Part shown: positions 1 through 7,217 of the stretch, one piece after another | Layout of the letters: the number at the start of each line of letters is the position of its first letter | How positions within the stretch are numbered: position 1 is the stretch's first letter | NCBI GenBank assembly: GCA_036501535.1 | Contig: DASYAE010000073.1 | Coordinates: 1-60,043, forward strand | Direction: 5' to 3' | Origin: DASYAE01 sp036501535 | GTDB lineage: Bacteria; Actinomycetota; Actinomycetes; Streptomycetales; Catenulisporaceae | DNA: 60,043 nt | Program-made: the position numbers and the translations under genes | The notes under the pieces: generated by a model | Told to the model about the DNA's origin: nothing | Database searches by the model: none | Seen by the model: only the letters and a program-made list of their open reading frames with translations

Positions 1-30
1 GTCCGCGAGGGCGGCTACCGGATCGCATAA
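1..30 (+). CDS. C-terminal end of an OmpR-family response regulator (partial)
   Basis: The first nine codons read VREGGYRIA followed by TAA at 28-30. This is the typical last beta-hairpin of an OmpR/PhoB winged-helix domain (consensus VRGVGYRL). The stop lies 2 nt before the start of the histidine kinase gene, the usual regulator-kinase operon arrangement. Only the tail is in the window, so nothing can be said about the receiver domain or the DNA target. Confidence 0.7.
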   Translation, partial: VREGGYRIA

Positions 31-32
31 GC

Positions 33-1256
33 GTGATGTTCGTGTCCGCCGCCGGCCGCGCGCGGGGCGGTCGCCGCCGCGGTCTCGCCCGGCTGCGCAG
101 ATCGCTGTTCGCCTCGCAGTTCATCCTGCCCCGGCTGACCCTGCGGGCGCGGCTCACGCTGCTCTACGGCGGGTTCTTCTTCGGCATGGGCGTCGCGCTG
201 GTCGCGGCCATCGAGCTGTTCCTCCCGCAGATCCCGCTGCGCAGCCACTCGTCCTCGTCCGCGTCGCAGGCCGCGCCCTACGGCCAGGCGCCCGGCGCGC
301 CGACGACCGGCACGACCGGATCGAGCGGCGACCCCGGCGAACTGTTCAGCTACGCCGGCCACGGCATCAACCTCGAGTCCGTGGTCTTCCTCGCGGTCAT
401 GGTCCTGGTCTCGCTGGCCATCGGCTGGTTCATCGCCGGGCGCCTGCTGCGCCCGCTGCGCACCATCACCGCGACCGCCCGGGAAATCTGCGCCGGCGAC
501 CTCGACCGCCGCCTCGCCCTCGACGGCCCGCACGACGAGATCCGCGAGCTCGGCGAGACCCTCGACGGGCTCTTCGGCCGGCTCGGCGCGTCCTTCCGCT
601 CCCAGCGCCACTTCGTCGCCAACGCCTCGCACGAGCTGCGCACCCCGCTCACCGCGGAGCGCACCCTCCTGCAGGTCGCACTCGCGGACCCGGACGCCAC
701 CGTCGAGTCGCTGCGGTCCACCTGCCGGGAGCTGCTGAGCCTCGGCGAGCAGCAGGGGCGCCTCATCGAGGCGCTGCTCACCCTGGCCGACAGCGAGCGC
801 GACATCGAGCACTGGGAATCCCTCGACCTCGCCGGGACGGCCGCCGCGATCGTGGCGGACCGCCGCCCGGAGACCGACCTGCGCCGGATCGCCGTCGCCG
901 CGACCCTCGGCCCGGCCCCGGCCACCGGCGATCCGAGCCTCATCCGCAGCCTGGTGGCGAACCTGGTGGACAACGCCATCCGGCACAACGACGACGGAGG
1001 GCGCATCGAGATCGCGACCTCGACGCAGTCCGGCTTCGCCGTCATCGCGGTGCGCAACACCGGGGCCCCGGTCCCCCCGGCCGAGATCGACCGCCTCTTC
1101 CAGCCCTTCCAGCGCCTCGGCACCGAACGCGTCGGCAACGTCGGCCACGGCCTCGGCCTGGCCATCGTGCGCGCCATCGCCGGCGTCCACGACGCCACCG
1201 TGACGGCGGTCCCCCGACCGGGCGGCGGCCTCGACATCGAGGTCCGGTTCCCCTGA
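33..1256 (+). CDS. Two-component sensor histidine kinase (HAMP, HisKA, HATPase)
   Basis: Membrane sensor kinase partnering the regulator that ends at 30. A first transmembrane segment lies near residues 45-65 and a second near 113-133. Between them is a short extracellular loop rich in Ser, Ala and Pro. HAMP follows (about 133-185), then the H-box ASHELRTPLTAERT with the phosphoacceptor His. The N-box is LVDNAIRHN and the G2 box GHGLGLAIV. All catalytic motifs look intact. The start may be GTG 33 or ATG 36. The loop of roughly 45 residues is too small for a folded sensor domain, so the kinase may sense the membrane or a partner protein. The signal is unknown. Confidence 0.9.
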   Translation: MMFVSAAGRARGGRRRGLARLRRSLFASQFILPRLTLRARLTLLYGGFFFGMGVALVAAIELFLPQIPLRSHSSSSASQAAPYGQAPGAPTTGTTGSSGDPGELFSYAGHGINLESVVFLAVMVLVSLAIGWFIAGRLLRPLRTITATAREICAGDLDRRLALDGPHDEIRELGETLDGLFGRLGASFRSQRHFVANASHELRTPLTAERTLLQVALADPDATVESLRSTCRELLSLGEQQGRLIEALLTLADSERDIEHWESLDLAGTAAAIVADRRPETDLRRIAVAATLGPAPATGDPSLIRSLVANLVDNAIRHNDDGGRIEIATSTQSGFAVIAVRNTGAPVPPAEIDRLFQPFQRLGTERVGNVGHGLGLAIVRAIAGVHDATVTAVPRPGGGLDIEVRFP

Positions 1257-1280
1257 CGCGTCCCGCCCCGGGACGCGCAA

Positions 1281-1306
1281 AAGCCGGTGAGCATGCTCAC
1301 CGGCTT
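1281..1306. terminator. Perfect palindrome after the kinase gene
   Basis: A perfect 26-nt palindrome (arms AAGCCGGTGAGCA and its complement) begins 24 nt after the kinase stop. It can form an 11-bp hairpin with a 4-nt loop. No long T-run follows, as is usual in high-GC actinobacteria. It probably ends the kinase transcript. Confidence 0.6.
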
Positions 1307-1338
1307 GAAGCGGAACACCGAGTCCGCCGGTGGCGGCC

Positions 1339-1381
1339 GCCGGTCGCATCCCGGGGGGGGCAGCCGCGGGATGCGACCGGC
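1339..1381. terminator. 15-bp perfect hairpin between convergent genes
   Basis: GCCGGTCGCATCCCG (1339-1353) pairs perfectly with 1367-1381 around a 13-nt loop. It lies between the plus-strand kinase and the minus-strand secreted protein ending at 1473, so a bidirectional terminator is likely. The rest of 1382-1472 shows nothing recognisable. Confidence 0.55.
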
Positions 1382-1472
1382 GACACGATTCGCCGGTGAG
1401 TTCGGCTCGACGCAGAGAGCCGCCAGGCCTCGAGGCTGTTCGGATCCGCCCGACAGCCCCGGTCAGCGGGTA

Positions 1473-1916
1473 CTACAGGATGGTGAAGACCGTGTCGCCG
1501 TCGCCGTGGTGGAAGTCGGTGTGGCGGCCGCCCCACTCGTCGCCGCCACGGAAGTGGTCGCCACGGCGAGCGTCGTCGCGGGAGCCCTCACGGCCCTGCT
1601 CGTCGCCGGTGGTGTTGAAGGTCTCGGTGTGCCCGACCCCGGTCGCGTTGGCGAACTTCGTCTCGGCGCCGTAGTACACCTCGCCGTTGCGGCCGACGCC
1701 GGTCTTGACGTCGTTCGCCTCGGTTCCGTTGCCGCTGGTGGTGACCGAGCCGGTGGAGTACTCGTGGTTGTTGGAGTGCACGTAGCCGCTGGTGGAGCCC
1801 AGGTCGGTGGTCGCCGACGAGGTCGAGTTGACGGAGTCGGCCGCGGCGGCGCCGGCGCCGCCGATCGTCAGGGCGAGCGTGAGCGCCGAGAGCGACACGA
1901 CACGAGAAGCGCGCAT
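1473..1916 (-). CDS. Small secreted Ser/Thr/Gly-rich protein, unknown family
   Basis: A 147-residue protein with a clear Sec signal peptide: MRAS..., a hydrophobic stretch to about residue 22, and likely cleavage after GAAAA near residue 26. The mature part is rich in S, T, G and N with beta-prone patches (SGYVHSNNHEYSTGSVTTSG, then GEVYYGAETKFANATG). It ends in a His/Asp/Gly-rich tail (DFHHGDGDTVFTIL). There are no cysteines. A purine-rich RBS (AAGGGAG, then AAAGGA) precedes the ATG. I do not recognise the family. Its position next to another small secreted protein (2383-2907) suggests a surface or spore-coat role, but this is inference from context only. Confidence 0.75.
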   Translation of the reverse strand: MRASRVVSLSALTLALTIGGAGAAAADSVNSTSSATTDLGSTSGYVHSNNHEYSTGSVTTSGNGTEANDVKTGVGRNGEVYYGAETKFANATGVGHTETFNTTGDEQGREGSRDDARRGDHFRGGDEWGGRHTDFHHGDGDTVFTIL

Positions 1917-2078
1917 GGTCCTTTGATCTCCCTTATCGGATCAGTACTTTGACGGCCCGCCGGGTGCGGCCCTCACACTCGGCGGCCGGCAGCCTGGATC
2001 TTCCAAGCTGTGGGCTTCGTGCCCCACGGCACCGATCGCATACCAAAAGTCATGACATATCACCCAATTGGACTCGAG

Positions 2079-2093
2079 CTGACGGTCCGTCAG
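2079..2093. promoter_or_regulatory. Perfect 7-1-7 dyad, TetR-type operator candidate
   Basis: CTGACGGTCCGTCAG is a perfect palindrome about 165 bp upstream of the secreted-protein start (1916). Dyads of this kind are typical TetR-family sites in actinomycetes, but no TetR gene is adjacent. A shorter related dyad, CTGACGGTCAG, occurs at 2254-2264. The target could be a regulator outside the window. Confidence 0.4.
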
Positions 2094-2209
2094 TATTCCG
2101 TTCGGGTGAGTCGTTCGACCTCCGGCATGGCCGAGCCGCCGTCCCGGGGGCCTCGGGACGCGGAGTCCGTCGGCCCGGTGGCTCAGAGCGTTGCGATCAC
2201 GCCGGGAAC

Positions 2210-2258
2210 GTCAGTACGGCTCTGGCCCGCTGTGATGGCAGGTCAGAGCCGTACTGAC
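2210..2258. terminator. 15-bp perfect inverted repeat downstream of the rodlin-like gene
   Basis: GTCAGTACGGCTCTG (2210-2224) pairs perfectly with 2244-2258 across a 19-nt loop. It lies about 125 bp after the stop of the minus-strand rodlin-like gene and can end its transcript. It could also be regulatory for the next gene. The remainder of 1917-2382 holds no gene that I can support. Confidence 0.45.
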
Positions 2259-2382
2259 GGTCAGGCGGGCACGCCTGGCCTGATTCGCGGACCGACGTAC
2301 GACCTCTCATCGAGAAGTCATGCGTCGATCCTGGCTGTGCGGACGGAGTAAGGCTGCTCCGTGCAGAACGCGACGGCAGGGA

Positions 2383-2907
2383 TCAGAGGCCCGTGCCGAG
2401 AACGCCGGTGCCGCCGAGCAGGCCGCCGGCGCCCTTGCCGTTCTCCGCGTTGTTCGAGCCGGCGTCGGTGCCGGTGCTGTGCTTGCTGTAGCTGCTCCCG
2501 GCGCCGGTGCTGCCGTGGCTGTTGTCGCCGGCCTGCGACGAGCCCTGGTTCGAGGTGCAGGAGTCGTCGGTGACGTCGGTCGTGGTGTTGCCGTTGGACA
2601 GCACGTTGAGCTGGGTGTGCTGGAGCAGGTGGTTCAGGTTGACCGCGATCGGCACCAGGCCGACCAGGCTCTCCACGTTCAGGTCGGGCACCGTCTTGTT
2701 GAGCACGCAACCCAGGTTCGGGGAGACGTCGACGTTGTTGAGCGCGTAGATCGGGATGAGCCCGTCCTGGTGCTGGTGGTTGTCGCCCGTGCCCGCCTGA
2801 GGGGGCATCGGCCAACCGCTGTCGTCCGCAGCCGCGATGCCAGCCGTACCCGCGACGCCCGCGGTCGCCAGAACAGCGATGGTCGCAGCCTTCTTCAGCA
2901 GTGCCAT
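2383..2907 (-). CDS. Rodlin-like secreted protein
   Basis: Read from ATG 2907 the protein has 174 residues and begins with a signal peptide (MALLKKAATIAVLATAG..., cleavage near AAADD, residues 26-28). Longer in-frame starts would bury that peptide. The central part resembles the rodlins RdlA/RdlB of Streptomyces, which organise chaplin fibres into rodlets. It has VNKTV-like then LNVESLVGLVPIAV segments, and one Cys before (C67) and one after (C117) that segment, as I remember for rodlins. It is longer than rodlins (about 130 residues) because of a Gly/Ser/Asn-rich C-terminal tail from about residue 120. No chaplin or second rodlin gene is in the window. The family call is from memory and should be treated as probable. 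Confidence 0.6.
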   Translation of the reverse strand: MALLKKAATIAVLATAGVAGTAGIAAADDSGWPMPPQAGTGDNHQHQDGLIPIYALNNVDVSPNLGCVLNKTVPDLNVESLVGLVPIAVNLNHLLQHTQLNVLSNGNTTTDVTDDSCTSNQGSSQAGDNSHGSTGAGSSYSKHSTGTDAGSNNAENGKGAGGLLGGTGVLGTGL

Positions 2908-3328
2908 GTTGGTAGTTCTCGCTCTCGGATGCAAATCATTTTTTTGGCGGGAAGCCTGCTGCCGAGCATTTCTGAACGTCGCAGCCTTCATCCGCAAAAC
3001 GTACACGAGGTATCGGCCTTCCCAGGCACCAGGCACCATCGATTACGCAAGTCGGCACCCTTTTACAGTATTTCGAGTGTACTTTGCCAAGGGCCCCGTA
3101 ACCCGCACGAGCCTGCACTTCAATGATGGTATTGAGTGACAACGAAAGGCGCGGCGCGGCGAAAGGGTAAATCACGGGGAGAGCAGACTCCTATGACAAT
3201 CACACATTGGGTCTATCCGCTCGTGCCGAGTTCGGCTGACGCGTCGAGCCAGAGAACTGACGACACACGGCCCCCCGGCCGATTTCCCGCCCGCGCCGAA
3301 ATCCCTGCTCCGATAAACGAATCGGCCG
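2908..3328. other. Intergenic region, relatively AT-rich, no convincing gene
   Basis: This stretch lies upstream of the rodlin-like gene and downstream of the STAS gene. About 2930-3220 is noticeably richer in A and T than its surroundings and probably contains the rodlin-like promoter. A short ORF from ATG 3193 has a purine-rich sequence ahead of it but runs antisense into the STAS gene with atypical codons, so I do not call it. Confidence 0.5.
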
Positions 3329-3682
3329 TCACAGGGCCTGGTCGACGCTGGAGAAGGTCGGCAGGCTCTCGTCGAGGCCGGCGAGGCTCACCACCTGGGC
3401 GGTGATGCTGCCGGGGTCGACGACCAGATGGGTGCGGATGCCCCGCTCGGCGCAGGAGGCGGCGAAGCTGCGCACGGTGTGCGCGGCGGCGGCGCTGAAG
3501 AAGGAGACGCCGACCAGGTTGAGCACGATCAGGTCCGGCGGCGGCAGCGTGGCGGCGGCGTCGAGCAGTTCGGCGCTCGCCGTGCCCACGCCGGCCATGT
3601 CGACACCGCCGCACGCGTGCACGATCAATGCCCTGCCGGTCATGGCGACCGTCAGCGCGAACGGCCCGAACGCACCGGTCAT
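3329..3682 (-). CDS. STAS-domain protein (anti-anti-sigma factor type)
   Basis: A single STAS domain of about 117 residues from ATG 3682; an upstream GTG/ATG would add only unstructured residues. The fold is visible as alternating strands and helices: ALIVHACGGVD (strand 1), PDLIVLNLVGVSFFSAAAAH (strand 3 and the phosphorylation loop), then RTHLVVDPGS. The usual D-S-S-G loop is replaced by F-F-S-A-A, keeping one Ser that could be phosphorylated by an RsbW-type kinase. It sits just downstream of the damaged phosphatase/STAS gene on the same strand. The two form a partial general-stress-type switch whose kinase is not present here. Confidence 0.7.
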   Translation of the reverse strand: MTGAFGPFALTVAMTGRALIVHACGGVDMAGVGTASAELLDAAATLPPPDLIVLNLVGVSFFSAAAAHTVRSFAASCAERGIRTHLVVDPGSITAQVVSLAGLDESLPTFSSVDQAL

Positions 3683-3745
3683 AGCGGTCTTCGCCTCATG
3701 ACTCGCCCGCGGTGAGCCCGGCCCGGACGAACGGCGCACGGCGGG

Positions 3746-4402
3746 TCACGTGTCCTCTCCCTCAGCCGGGCCGGTGTGCGGGTCGCGGGTCAGGTGGTCG
3801 AGTTCGACCAGCGTCAGGATCGTGTCCGCGGTGCTGGCGGCCGGCGCGTACAGGCGCAGGCTGGTGCCATTGGCCTCGTGCGCGGCGCCGGCCCGGTGCA
3901 GCGCGGCGACCCCGGCGCTGGCCAGGTGGCTGACACCGGTCAGATCGACGGTCAGCTGCCGGGTGCCGGCCGACCCGGTCTCGCGCACGGCACCGGTGGC
4001 GCTCAGGTAACCGGGCTCGCCGTGCGCCGAGACCAGCAGCGGCGCAGGGTGCCCGGCCGTACAGTACGACAACTCACCCGTCTCGCGGTCGAGCACCACC
4101 ACGCACACGGTCGCCGCCTTTGCCCCGGGTATCCACGAGGCCGCCGCATTCAGCGCATTCAGCGCCGCCGGCACATCACCCCCGGCCAGCGCCACCGCGT
4201 CCAACCAGTCCCCGCCGGCCGCCGTCTCCGCGTCACCGGCTCGGTCCGCACCGTCTATCCCCACCGTGACCGCTCCCTCCAGCCCCGCCGAAACACCCGG
4301 CACACGGCCTGTCGCCGGACACCATAGTTCGTCAGAGGTCTGGTAGCTGCCTATTCCGCCAACAGCGTCGGTATACCCGCGCCCGCGCCCCGGCCCAGAC
4401 AA
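3746..4402 (-). pseudogene. Shortened SpoIIE-type phosphatase fused to a STAS domain
   Basis: The reading frame holds two recognisable pieces. About residues 65-140 are a PP2C/SpoIIE phosphatase with GGDWLDAVAL directly followed by DVPAALNALN, then VVLDRETGELSYCTAGHPAP. From about 145 to the end is a STAS domain (RQLTVDLTGVSHLASAGVAA). The phosphatase lacks the segment between the GGDW box and the helix, which normally carries the GDVxGHG metal motif, so it should be inactive. The only full-frame start is a weak TTG; GTG codons near residue 34 or 47 are alternatives. I read it as an internally deleted remnant in which the STAS domain may still be expressed. Confidence 0.5.
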
Positions 4403-4539
4403 TTACGTCCACGCCCCACCGGGACCAGAAATCATGATCGTGACACTTTGTGGCACCCGAACCGCCCGATGACCTTATAATATCATCACTTTGGTTCGAG
4501 GTTAGCCGCTTGAGCTGCGGCCGGAGCTTGATCGAAATG

Positions 4540-4612
4540 CGCGCTCGGAGGGATTCGAACCCCCAACCTTTTGATCCGTAGTCAAATGCTCTATCCGTTG
4601 AGCTACGAGCGC
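4540..4612 (-). tRNA. tRNA-Arg (anticodon ACG)
   Basis: On the minus strand the 7-bp acceptor stem GCGCTCG/CGAGCGC is perfect. The D-arm, the anticodon stem TTTGA/TCAAA with loop CTACGGA (anticodon ACG), and the T-arm GGGGG-TTCGAAT-CCCTC all fold. The discriminator base is G, and CCA is not encoded. It reads CGU and, after A-to-I editing by TadA, CGC and CGA. The gene is 73 nt. Confidence 0.95.
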
Positions 4613-4812
4613 TGGGTGTCTGACGGGCGGGTTTCGACTCCCGCGCCGACCGGACCCGTTGAGTGTACATGGTCAGGGGGTGGCGTCGCCAAACGGTATC
4701 CGGACGGAAAACCGGTTGCGCATCCCGGCGCCGAAGGCCACCCTGGGAAGCTCCGGTCCACAAGCCGGGCGACTGCGAGCGCAGCGATCTGCTGCCGAGG
4801 GAGGTGCGACCG

Positions 4813-4884
4813 ATGGCCGATGTCTTCGCGCTGGGCCGCGTCCTGAACCGTCCCGTCGCCTCGCTTCCCCGGGCCGCGCGCTGA
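4813..4884 (+). CDS. Possible 23-residue ORF ahead of the RIO kinase
   Basis: ATG 4813 follows a strong RBS (GAGGGAGG, about 4796-4804) and opens a 23-codon ORF beginning MADVFALGRVLN. Its third positions are almost all G or C, like real genes here. It ends 67 nt before the RIO kinase start and could be a leader ORF. There is no homologue that I know, so this is a weak call. The rest of 4613-4951 shows nothing else. Confidence 0.25.
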   Translation: MADVFALGRVLNRPVASLPRAAR

Positions 4885-4951
4885 CCGCGCCCTGATCTTC
4901 AGCCCGTACGGCGAGGCGTCACCCGCTCACCGTTAATGGAGCAGATCTACT

Positions 4952-5923
4952 GTGCGCGAGCACTCCTCTTTCTCTTCCGACGACAATCCTTCACCGCGCC
5001 GCCGCCAGCGCTTCGACGACGAAGCCGAGCGGCCGGTGCGCCGCGGCCGGCTGACCGATCACGAGCGCGCCCGGCTCGCCGCCTCGCGCGAAGACGCCTA
5101 CTACGCCCTCGAGATCCCCGACGGCGCCGACCGGTGGTCCACCTGGGGCGCGGGCGAGACCGGGCCCGAGCCGATCCCCGACTGGGTGATCACCGAGCAC
5201 GCCGCGGTCGACACCGTGCTCGGCGTGGTCAAGACGGGCAAGGAGGCCGAGGTGCACCTCGTCTCCCGCAGCCTGCCGGGCACCGACCGCAGCGTCCTGC
5301 TCGCCGAGAAGCGCTACCGCAGCGCCGATCACCGGCTCTTCCACCGCGACGCCGGCTACCTCGAGGGGCGCCGCATGCGCGAGTCCCGGATGGAGCGGGC
5401 CGTGGCGAACCGCACCGACTTCGGGCGCAAGCTGATCGCCGAGCAGTGGGCCGTGGCCGAGTTCGCCGCGCTCTGCGCACTGTGGACCGCCGGAGCGCCG
5501 GTCCCGTATCCCGTCCAGCGCGTCGGAACCGACCTCCTCCTGGAGTTCATCGGCGACTCCGACGGCGGCGCCGCACCCCGTCTAGCGCAACTCCGCCCCA
5601 CCCAGGACGAACTCATCGACCTCTGGACCCAGCTCTGCGCAGCCCTGGCGTCACTCGCCTCCGCCGGTTACACCCACGGCGACCTCTCCGCCTACAACAT
5701 CCTCGTACACCACAGCCGGCTCATCCTCATCGACCTGCCGCAGGTCGTCGACCTGGTCTCCAACCCGCGCGGTTCCGATCTCCTGCGCCGCGATATCCAG
5801 AACATCGCATACTGGTTCGCCGCCCGCGGCCTACCGGACACCCCCATCCGGTCAGCCGACCTCTTGGAACTACTCACCGACGAGGCCCGCATCACCCGCG
5901 TCGATGCCTCGCCGACACCCTGA
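4952..5923 (+). CDS. RIO-family serine protein kinase
   Basis: A 323-residue atypical kinase starting at GTG 4952, with TGGAG about 10 nt upstream. The RIO signature is present: an ATP-loop segment GVVKTGKEAEVHLV near residues 90-103, the catalytic loop YTHGDLSAYNILV near 245, and the metal-binding LIDLPQVVD near 265. The first roughly 50 residues are charged and disordered. RIO1-type kinases act in ribosome maturation in archaea and eukaryotes; the role of the bacterial forms is not established. It appears to be transcribed alone. Confidence 0.85.
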   Translation: MREHSSFSSDDNPSPRRRQRFDDEAERPVRRGRLTDHERARLAASREDAYYALEIPDGADRWSTWGAGETGPEPIPDWVITEHAAVDTVLGVVKTGKEAEVHLVSRSLPGTDRSVLLAEKRYRSADHRLFHRDAGYLEGRRMRESRMERAVANRTDFGRKLIAEQWAVAEFAALCALWTAGAPVPYPVQRVGTDLLLEFIGDSDGGAAPRLAQLRPTQDELIDLWTQLCAALASLASAGYTHGDLSAYNILVHHSRLILIDLPQVVDLVSNPRGSDLLRRDIQNIAYWFAARGLPDTPIRSADLLELLTDEARITRVDASPTP

Positions 5924-6084
5924 TTTTACCGCGACGCGCCCACAGGTTACGGTTCGGTCCCACGACTGAGACACCCTGATGCCTCCTCAGCTCTACCCTG
6001 TGTACAAGAAACAACCAGGACAGATGCCGCGGGCGCGCAACGTCGCCGCCCGCGGCGCCATCCCAGCCGCAGGACGGACCGCAG

Positions 6085-6651
6085 ATGCCCATCCACCTGG
6101 AGAAGATCAGCAGCACCGTCGCCGCCTACCTGGCGCGCCACCCCGACGAGGCCCCCACGCTCGAACCGCTGATCGAGGCCCTGGGCAAGGGCTTCGACTT
6201 CACCTCGCGCCACCGCTTCCCGGCGCACGTCACCGCGGGCGTCGTCCTCCTGGACGCGCAACAGCGAGTCCTGCAGATCCACCACCGGGCACTGGGCTGC
6301 TGGCTGAACCCCGGCGGCCACTGCGAGCCGGGCGACAAATCCCTGGTCGGCACCGCCCTGCGCGAACTAGCCGAAGAATGTGGAGTCGGCGCAGAGGACA
6401 TCGAGCCCCTGGACCTCGGCCAGTTCACCACCCCCGACGCCGAGTCCGAGATCCTCCCGCTCCGGATCGACGTCCAGCAGATCCCCCACATAGACGCCCG
6501 CTCCGAACCGGCCCACCGCCACTTCGACTTCCGCTACGCCTACCGAGTCCTGGCCCCCGTAGCCGTCCGCCTAAGCCACGAAGCAGGCGCCCACCGCTGG
6601 CACCCAGTCACAGAAACCCCCGACAAACTCCTAGCCGCCCACCTGACCTAA
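6085..6651 (+). CDS. Nudix hydrolase
   Basis: A 188-residue Nudix protein. After a helical N-terminal extension (about 1-45) comes AHVTAGVVLLD, then the Nudix box GGHCEPGDKSLVGTALRELA followed by EECGVG. The box keeps the RExxEExG core; the upstream Glu is replaced in the EPGDK variant common in one Nudix subgroup. The substrate cannot be read from the sequence (NTPs, sugar nucleotides or ADP-ribose are all possible). It stands alone between the RIO kinase and tRNA-Ser. Confidence 0.85.
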   Translation: MPIHLEKISSTVAAYLARHPDEAPTLEPLIEALGKGFDFTSRHRFPAHVTAGVVLLDAQQRVLQIHHRALGCWLNPGGHCEPGDKSLVGTALRELAEECGVGAEDIEPLDLGQFTTPDAESEILPLRIDVQQIPHIDARSEPAHRHFDFRYAYRVLAPVAVRLSHEAGAHRWHPVTETPDKLLAAHLT

Positions 6652-6741
6652 TTCCCTCAAGTTGACGGTTTTGATTCTCGTCTCCCCCAAAAACCCCACC
6701 GGCCAACGCAACTTACCTACAGCCCAACCCGTGCCGGGGGT

Positions 6742-6838
6742 CCAGGGGGGAACCCCCTGGCGTGGGGTGCGGGGGCCGGGCCCCCGCTGTACACACCAAG
6801 CTGCCCCATGGCCGGAGCGAAGCGTGGCCATGGGGCAG
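6742..6838. repeat. Three consecutive GC-rich hairpins
   Basis: Three inverted repeats follow one another. The first is 6742-6749 with 6753-6760 (CCAGGGGG arm, 3-nt loop). The second is 6769-6775 with 6781-6787 (GCGGGGG arm). The third is 6801-6813 with 6826-6838 (CTGCCCCATGGCC arm, 13 bp, loop GGAGCGAAGCGT). They lie between the Nudix gene and tRNA-Ser, which converge. Hairpin strings with near-identical sequence recur in actinomycete genomes, so this may be a dispersed repeat family acting as a two-way terminator. Confidence 0.6.
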
Positions 6839-6846
6839 CAGCAGCG

Positions 6847-6937
6847 CGGAGGCTGAGGGATTTGAACCCTCGATGGGCGTTAAGACCCAAACCGCATTAG
6901 CAGTGCGGCGCCATAGACCGGACTAGGCGAAGCCTCC
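6847..6937 (-). tRNA. tRNA-Ser (anticodon GCT)
   Basis: A 91-nt class II tRNA on the minus strand. The acceptor stem is GGAGGCT/AGCCTCC, the anticodon stem CCGCA/TGCGG with loop CTGCTAA (anticodon GCT), and there is a long variable arm. The T-arm is GAGGG-TTCAAAT-CCCTC, and the discriminator is G as expected for serine. CCA is not encoded. It reads AGC and AGU. Confidence 0.95.
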
Positions 6938-7217
6938 TGGATGTCTCTCGTGAGCTGTGGTGCCACGGGAGAGCGGCCGTCCGCCGGACGGTTCCGGACA
7001 GCATACCCGCAGTGTCGGCGCCGCGACAAAATCCTTTTCCACCCTGCGGGAAACCGGCAGGCCGTACCGCGGCGTCGGCTCATGTCGGACAAGTCCTCCC
7101 GGCCTCTCGACGCGCGCGATAGCCTGCACGGAGCCGGAGATGGGATAGTCGTCCCGTCGTCGCGCCGCCCAGCCGGCCGAATGCCGATCCGCAGAGCGAG
7201 AAGGAGGGAGGGCACCC

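Noticed and set aside
15..1349. Long minus-strand ORF opposite the histidine kinase
   Set aside because: High-GC antisense shadow; the plus frame has all kinase motifs, the minus frame has only low-complexity Arg/Ala/Gly sequence.
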